Positions 61,349 through 64,000 of a stretch of DNA of 64,000 nucleotides are shown here, piece by piece (positions within the stretch are counted from its first letter, which is position 1; each line of letters opens with the position of its first letter). The notes under the pieces are model-generated. The model searched no databases. It saw only the letters and a program-made list of their open reading frames with translations, and was not told the DNA's origin. The stretch comes from an uncultured Latescibacterota bacterium (GTDB taxonomy: Bacteria; Latescibacterota; UBA2968; UBA8231). Made by a program: the position numbers and the translations under genes. Where the stretch lies: positions 4,738,599 through 4,802,598 of the forward strand of contig OX638377.1 in assembly GCA_951813615.1 (NCBI GenBank), given 5' to 3'.

Positions 61349-61376
61349 TACTCTACCTCCCCAAGTTAAGAGTAAT
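61347..61376 (-). promoter_or_regulatory. Second copy of the start-codon/Shine-Dalgarno hairpin
   Basis: 28 of 30 bases match the copy at 61071-61100; the two differences fall in the loop while the ATTACTC/GAGTAAT arms are unchanged. Located at the start of the remnant gene. Confidence 0.5.
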
Positions 61377-61404
61377 TCTATAGGTTAGTTCAAATATAGC
61401 TAAC

Positions 61405-61432
61405 AGGGCCTCAAATTTCAATCAGAGGCCCT
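61405..61432 (-). terminator. Hairpin after the retropepsin gene
   Basis: AGGGCCTC (61405-61412) pairs with GAGGCCCT (61425-61432). It shares AACAGGGCCTCAAA with the hairpin at 56945. It lies 44 bases beyond the retropepsin stop on the minus strand. Confidence 0.6.
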
Positions 61433-61475
61433 ATCTTTACAAACGCGCTGTGCAGCGAGTGCTACTCGACGAGGA

Positions 61476-61910
61476 TCACAATGCCTCAATTCGATATACG
61501 TGCCGCTGGCCAATAAGTGACACAACGCTTGTTGGGCGATCGACAATTACTGCAAATAGCTCCAGAATATCCCGCCCCAAAACACTCATATCAAGTGCCT
61601 CAAACTGAGTGAAGGCAGCATACTCGCCGCGAAATGCAACGGTCCTGCCCCCATCTCGCTTAAGGCGAATCTGCGTCGCGACCGTCACAGACTCTGCAAT
61701 TCCCCCGACACCGCCGATATTCATCTGAGTTGGAGCTTGCGGAAAGCCGAGGATCTCAAAGATAGCTGCGCTGAAAACGGTGCGGTCCGCACCTGTATCC
61801 ACCAAAAACGGAGCAGGTTCCCATACCCCGCTGGCGGCCTGGATCGCACCGCGGATCACAGGGCGCACTATGCCGTCGTCATATGCGTACCATTCGCCAT
61901 CGATGCGCAT
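61476..61910 (-). CDS. Retropepsin-like aspartic protease (clan AA)
   Basis: The 144-residue product contains the catalytic motif FLVDTGADRTVFSA (DTG), the flap region and the hydrophobic-hydrophobic-Gly element MSVLGRDILELF, all as in single-domain clan AA proteases (retropepsin/DUF-type, bacterial SpoIIGA/PerP-like size). It must dimerise, since one DTG is present. No signal peptide, so cytoplasmic. Its start overlaps the 3' end of the DUF5678 gene by 32 bases, so the two are translated together. Confidence 0.87.
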   Translation of the reverse strand: MRIDGEWYAYDDGIVRPVIRGAIQAASGVWEPAPFLVDTGADRTVFSAAIFEILGFPQAPTQMNIGGVGGIAESVTVATQIRLKRDGGRTVAFRGEYAAFTQFEALDMSVLGRDILELFAVIVDRPTSVVSLIGQRHVYRIEAL

Positions 61911-62196
61911 AAATGCGCGCTACCTTGTCTTTTGGTATATACTGGACGAAACGGCCTTTATCCTCAGGGTGCACGGCTGTCGCCAGTGCAAGAGCTTCCT
62001 TAGCTGTAGCAGCTTCAAAGAGTTCCTCGCCGGCAATACATATACACCGGCCTCGATACTTAGCATAAATCTCTGAAGCATGGACCTGTAGCCAAGCTGC
62101 ATTGCGGTCGAATTGCTCGCGCTGCGCCTTGGCTTCCGCAAGTTGGGTCGAATCCGTTATCTCCTCAATGACGATCGGAGGAAACTGTTCGCTCAT
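61879..62196 (-). CDS. DUF5678-like small protein paired with retropepsin
   Basis: In the 105-residue product, residues about 45-95 (WLQVHASEIYAKYRGRCICIAGEELFEAATAKEAL ... GRFVQYIP) fit the DUF5678 pattern: a helix, then YxGRxxxI and a strand-rich end with VxxIP. ATG 62196 has AAGGAG upstream. It lies directly before a clan AA aspartic protease with a 32-base overlap. Pairs of DUF5678 and aspartic protease occur in many free-living bacteria (recalled, not checked), suggesting that the small protein is the partner or substrate of the protease. Confidence 0.75.
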   Translation of the reverse strand: MSEQFPPIVIEEITDSTQLAEAKAQREQFDRNAAWLQVHASEIYAKYRGRCICIAGEELFEAATAKEALALATAVHPEDKGRFVQYIPKDKVARIYAHRWRMVRI

Positions 62197-62222
62197 GGTC
62201 TCGGTCTCCTTCGGAAAGGAAA

Positions 62223-62248
62223 GCCCCGGCCAGCACGCCAGCCGGGGC
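62223..62248 (-). terminator. Terminator after the right-edge surface protein gene
   Basis: GCCCCGGC (62223-62230) pairs with GCCGGGGC (62241-62248), loop of ten; on the minus strand TTTCCTTTCC follows. About 40 bases after the stop of the gene at 62288. Confidence 0.75.
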
Positions 62249-62287
62249 AAAAGAAAAAACCCAACCTTTCAACAGGTCAGTGACCAC

Positions 62288-64000
62288 TTACTTGAGCAGC
62301 AGCATCTTCTTGGTTTCGAGAAACTCACCGCCTGCCTCCAAGCGGTAAAAATACATCCCCGAAGACAAACTGTGACCGCTGTCGTTCGTCGCCTCCCATT
62401 CCACGACGTAGCGACCCGCGCTCTGATGCTCGGCAACCAGCGTCCGAACTTCCTGACCAACCACATTATACACGGTCAGTTCCACGTCCGCCGCCTGCGG
62501 CAGTGAATACTTGATCGTCGTCGCCGGGTTGAACGGGTTCGGATAGTTGTTGGCCAACGCGAACACTTCCGGACGCGTCTGCAACTGCACCGGCGCCGGC
62601 AACGCCAGACGGTTGAAGCCGAACTCGCTGTCATACGTCTGGTTGTCGGTGATCTCAATGACCGTATTCTCGATCTCCGTCTTGGCGCGGAAGACCAAGC
62701 TCAGCGCCACCTCGCCCTCGGAGATCACATCCCCGTGAGCGACCAGCGCCAACACGCCGCCTTCGTCGCTCAGCACCTGCGGCGCGGCCAATTCGCTGCC
62801 ACCCAGCGGCTGATCGGTCAGCACCTCGACGAACTCCAGCTTGTCGGCCTCATACTGCACCTGCAAGCCGTAGCCCTTGATCGCGGCGAAATCCGCCAAG
62901 CTCACGTCGAGGACAAAGTCCTCACCCACGATCGGCATGGCCGTCCGCGCGTCCAGATACATCCGCGCACCATCGTTGAGGCCGGCGAACATGGGCACGC
63001 GCTTGCCCGCGGCCGCCGTGCTGCGACCGAAGTTGTCGGCAAAGACGAAGAAATCCTCAAAGTCGATCATCGCATTGGGTGCCAAGTCAAACGCAGGATC
63101 AAACCCAGTGTCTTCCGCCGTCAGACCGAAGAGATCAGCGAGAATGAAGAAGTCGTCGAAGCCCACGTGATTATCGGCACCGAACAGACCGAAGATCGCG
63201 AGACCTTCGCTATCGACCACTATATTGCGCACGGCCATCGCCGTATGCTCGATCTCGGAACCAGTCTCGTTGTCCAAGTCGAAGGGCCGCACCTGATAGG
63301 TGTAGCGCACGCCATGGAGCGCCGTCTCATCGACAAAGGCCGTAACGCCTGCATCGACCTGCCCGACTAGGACGAACTCGTCTTCGCCCGCGGCGCGGCG
63401 ATAGATGTTGTAGCCATGGACGCCGACAACCGGCTCAGTCGCAGCCGGGCCGACAGCTCCAGCAACAGCGCCCTGCAAGAGCTGGTCAGACGGCGAGCGC
63501 GTCCACGTCAGGGCGATGCGGCTGCCCTCGTCGTTGGGCGCATCCAAGACGCTGAACGACGGCACAGCGTCCGGCGCGATGTCGTCAATAGCGCGCACCA
63601 GATTTTCCGTGACGGTGATCTCCGACTGCTGCAGCACGCCTTCGACGCCCTTCAGCTTCGGAGCCACGCCTTGAGCGTAAGCGAGTGCTTCCGGCAGCAG
63701 CGTGGCGATCACCGGTGCATCACCGGCTTGCGCCGCTTCCATGCTGGCCATCAGCGTCTCGGCCATCTGCTCATAGGGCTGGTTCAGGTTTTCAGCACTG
63801 ACGAACGCGGCCTTAGCGGTAACAATGAGCGTGGTTCGACCGTCGCGCTCGGCGGCAATGCCCCAGCGGGTGGCGACATTGTCGAGCGTAGCGACGATGG
63901 TGCGGCCAAGCTGCACGCCCGGCACGGCATCTACCTCGGCCCAAGGAATCATTTCATTGTTCAGCGAGGGTATTTCGCGGAAGATGCGATAGCCGTCCAG
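62288..64000 (-). CDS. Secreted protein with Fn3-, dockerin- and cohesin-like regions and sorting tail, 5' end missing
   Basis: The frame is open through the right edge (the first visible residues read LDGYRIFREIPSLNNEM), giving 570 residues. In order: an unassigned part; an Fn3-like unit (RIALTWTRSPSDQLL ... VHGYNIYRRAAG); a dockerin-like pair of calcium loops (GADNHVGFDDFFILADLFG and PNAMIDFEDFFVFADNFG); a cohesin-like beta domain (about 200 residues before the tail: GEDFVLDVSLADFAAIKGYG); then the FPNPFNPATTIKYSLPQAADV tail ending MLLLK. The two final tails of this window are about 80% alike. It is exported; function unknown, likely scaffold or polysaccharide-binding. Confidence 0.85.
   Translation of the reverse strand: MDGYRIFREIPSLNNEMIPWAEVDAVPGVQLGRTIVATLDNVATRWGIAAERDGRTTLIVTAKAAFVSAENLNQPYEQMAETLMASMEAAQAGDAPVIATLLPEALAYAQGVAPKLKGVEGVLQQSEITVTENLVRAIDDIAPDAVPSFSVLDAPNDEGSRIALTWTRSPSDQLLQGAVAGAVGPAATEPVVGVHGYNIYRRAAGEDEFVLVGQVDAGVTAFVDETALHGVRYTYQVRPFDLDNETGSEIEHTAMAVRNIVVDSEGLAIFGLFGADNHVGFDDFFILADLFGLTAEDTGFDPAFDLAPNAMIDFEDFFVFADNFGRSTAAAGKRVPMFAGLNDGARMYLDARTAMPIVGEDFVLDVSLADFAAIKGYGLQVQYEADKLEFVEVLTDQPLGGSELAAPQVLSDEGGVLALVAHGDVISEGEVALSLVFRAKTEIENTVIEITDNQTYDSEFGFNRLALPAPVQLQTRPEVFALANNYPNPFNPATTIKYSLPQAADVELTVYNVVGQEVRTLVAEHQSAGRYVVEWEATNDSGHSLSSGMYFYRLEAGGEFLETKKMLLLK

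Overview
The window is a GC-rich (about 60% by eye), gene-dense stretch of a Gram-negative-type bacterial chromosome. Lipoprotein signals, periplasmic chaperone-like proteins and three proteins with a C-terminal 'FPNPFN' FlgD/T9SS-like tail point to the FCB side of the tree. Together with sulfatase, phytanoyl-CoA dioxygenase, Gfo/Idh and retropepsin/DUF5678 genes, the content resembles uncultured lineages such as Latescibacterota. That placement is an inference; no marker RNA is present to settle it. GTG and TTG starts are common, and many genes overlap by 1 to 26 bases.

Layout. 0-6.1 kb: a cytochrome c/copper monooxygenase-type lipoprotein (cut by the left edge) with a redoxin lipoprotein; a divergent ECF sigma factor/anti-sigma pair with two Spy/CpxP-like proteins; an AT-rich 420-bp block with 14-bp inverted ends; an amidohydrolase; a second cytochrome/copper monooxygenase. 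6.1-13.5 kb (minus strand): a GOLPH3-type protein, a small membrane protein, an ammonium transporter, and a polyamine-type ABC transporter coupled to a gamma-glutamyltransferase. 13.5-22.8 kb (plus strand): threonine aldolase, a YyaL-type thioredoxin protein fused to a DsbD-like domain, an acyl-activating enzyme, a DUF3179 protein with sorting tail, and a large flavoprotein/polyferredoxin fusion whose FAD fold looks circularly permuted. 22.8-31.1 kb: an unknown glycine-zipper protein, polyphosphate:AMP phosphotransferase, aroC, an Ldh-type dehydrogenase, carA, a CNNM/CBS protein and a histone H1-like/SWIB protein.

31.4-46.2 kb (plus strand) is the housekeeping core: proC-hisH-hisF-proB-ftsB-recO-glyS, tRNA-Leu(UAG), tig-clpP-clpX-engB-serA-purA, then a PrpB-like lyase and a citrate-synthase-family enzyme. 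46.2-54.6 kb is catabolic: DUF4416, D-threonine aldolase-like, RraA-like aldolase, sulfatase, beta-propeller hydrolase, PhyH dioxygenase, MATE transporter, Gfo/Idh oxidoreductase.

54.8-56.9 kb is a lower-GC run of small stand-alone genes (Nudix, methyltransferase, GFA, and an ADP-ribosyltransferase-like unknown). 57-64 kb is a surface-protein region on the minus strand: a 1355-residue Calx-beta/Ig-like protein, a deletion remnant of the same family, a retropepsin/DUF5678 pair, and a cohesin/dockerin-like protein cut by the right edge. The large gene and the remnant share a leader that can fold the Shine-Dalgarno and start codon into a hairpin. Short palindromes of the type GTAGGGGC...GCCCCTAC are dispersed between genes.
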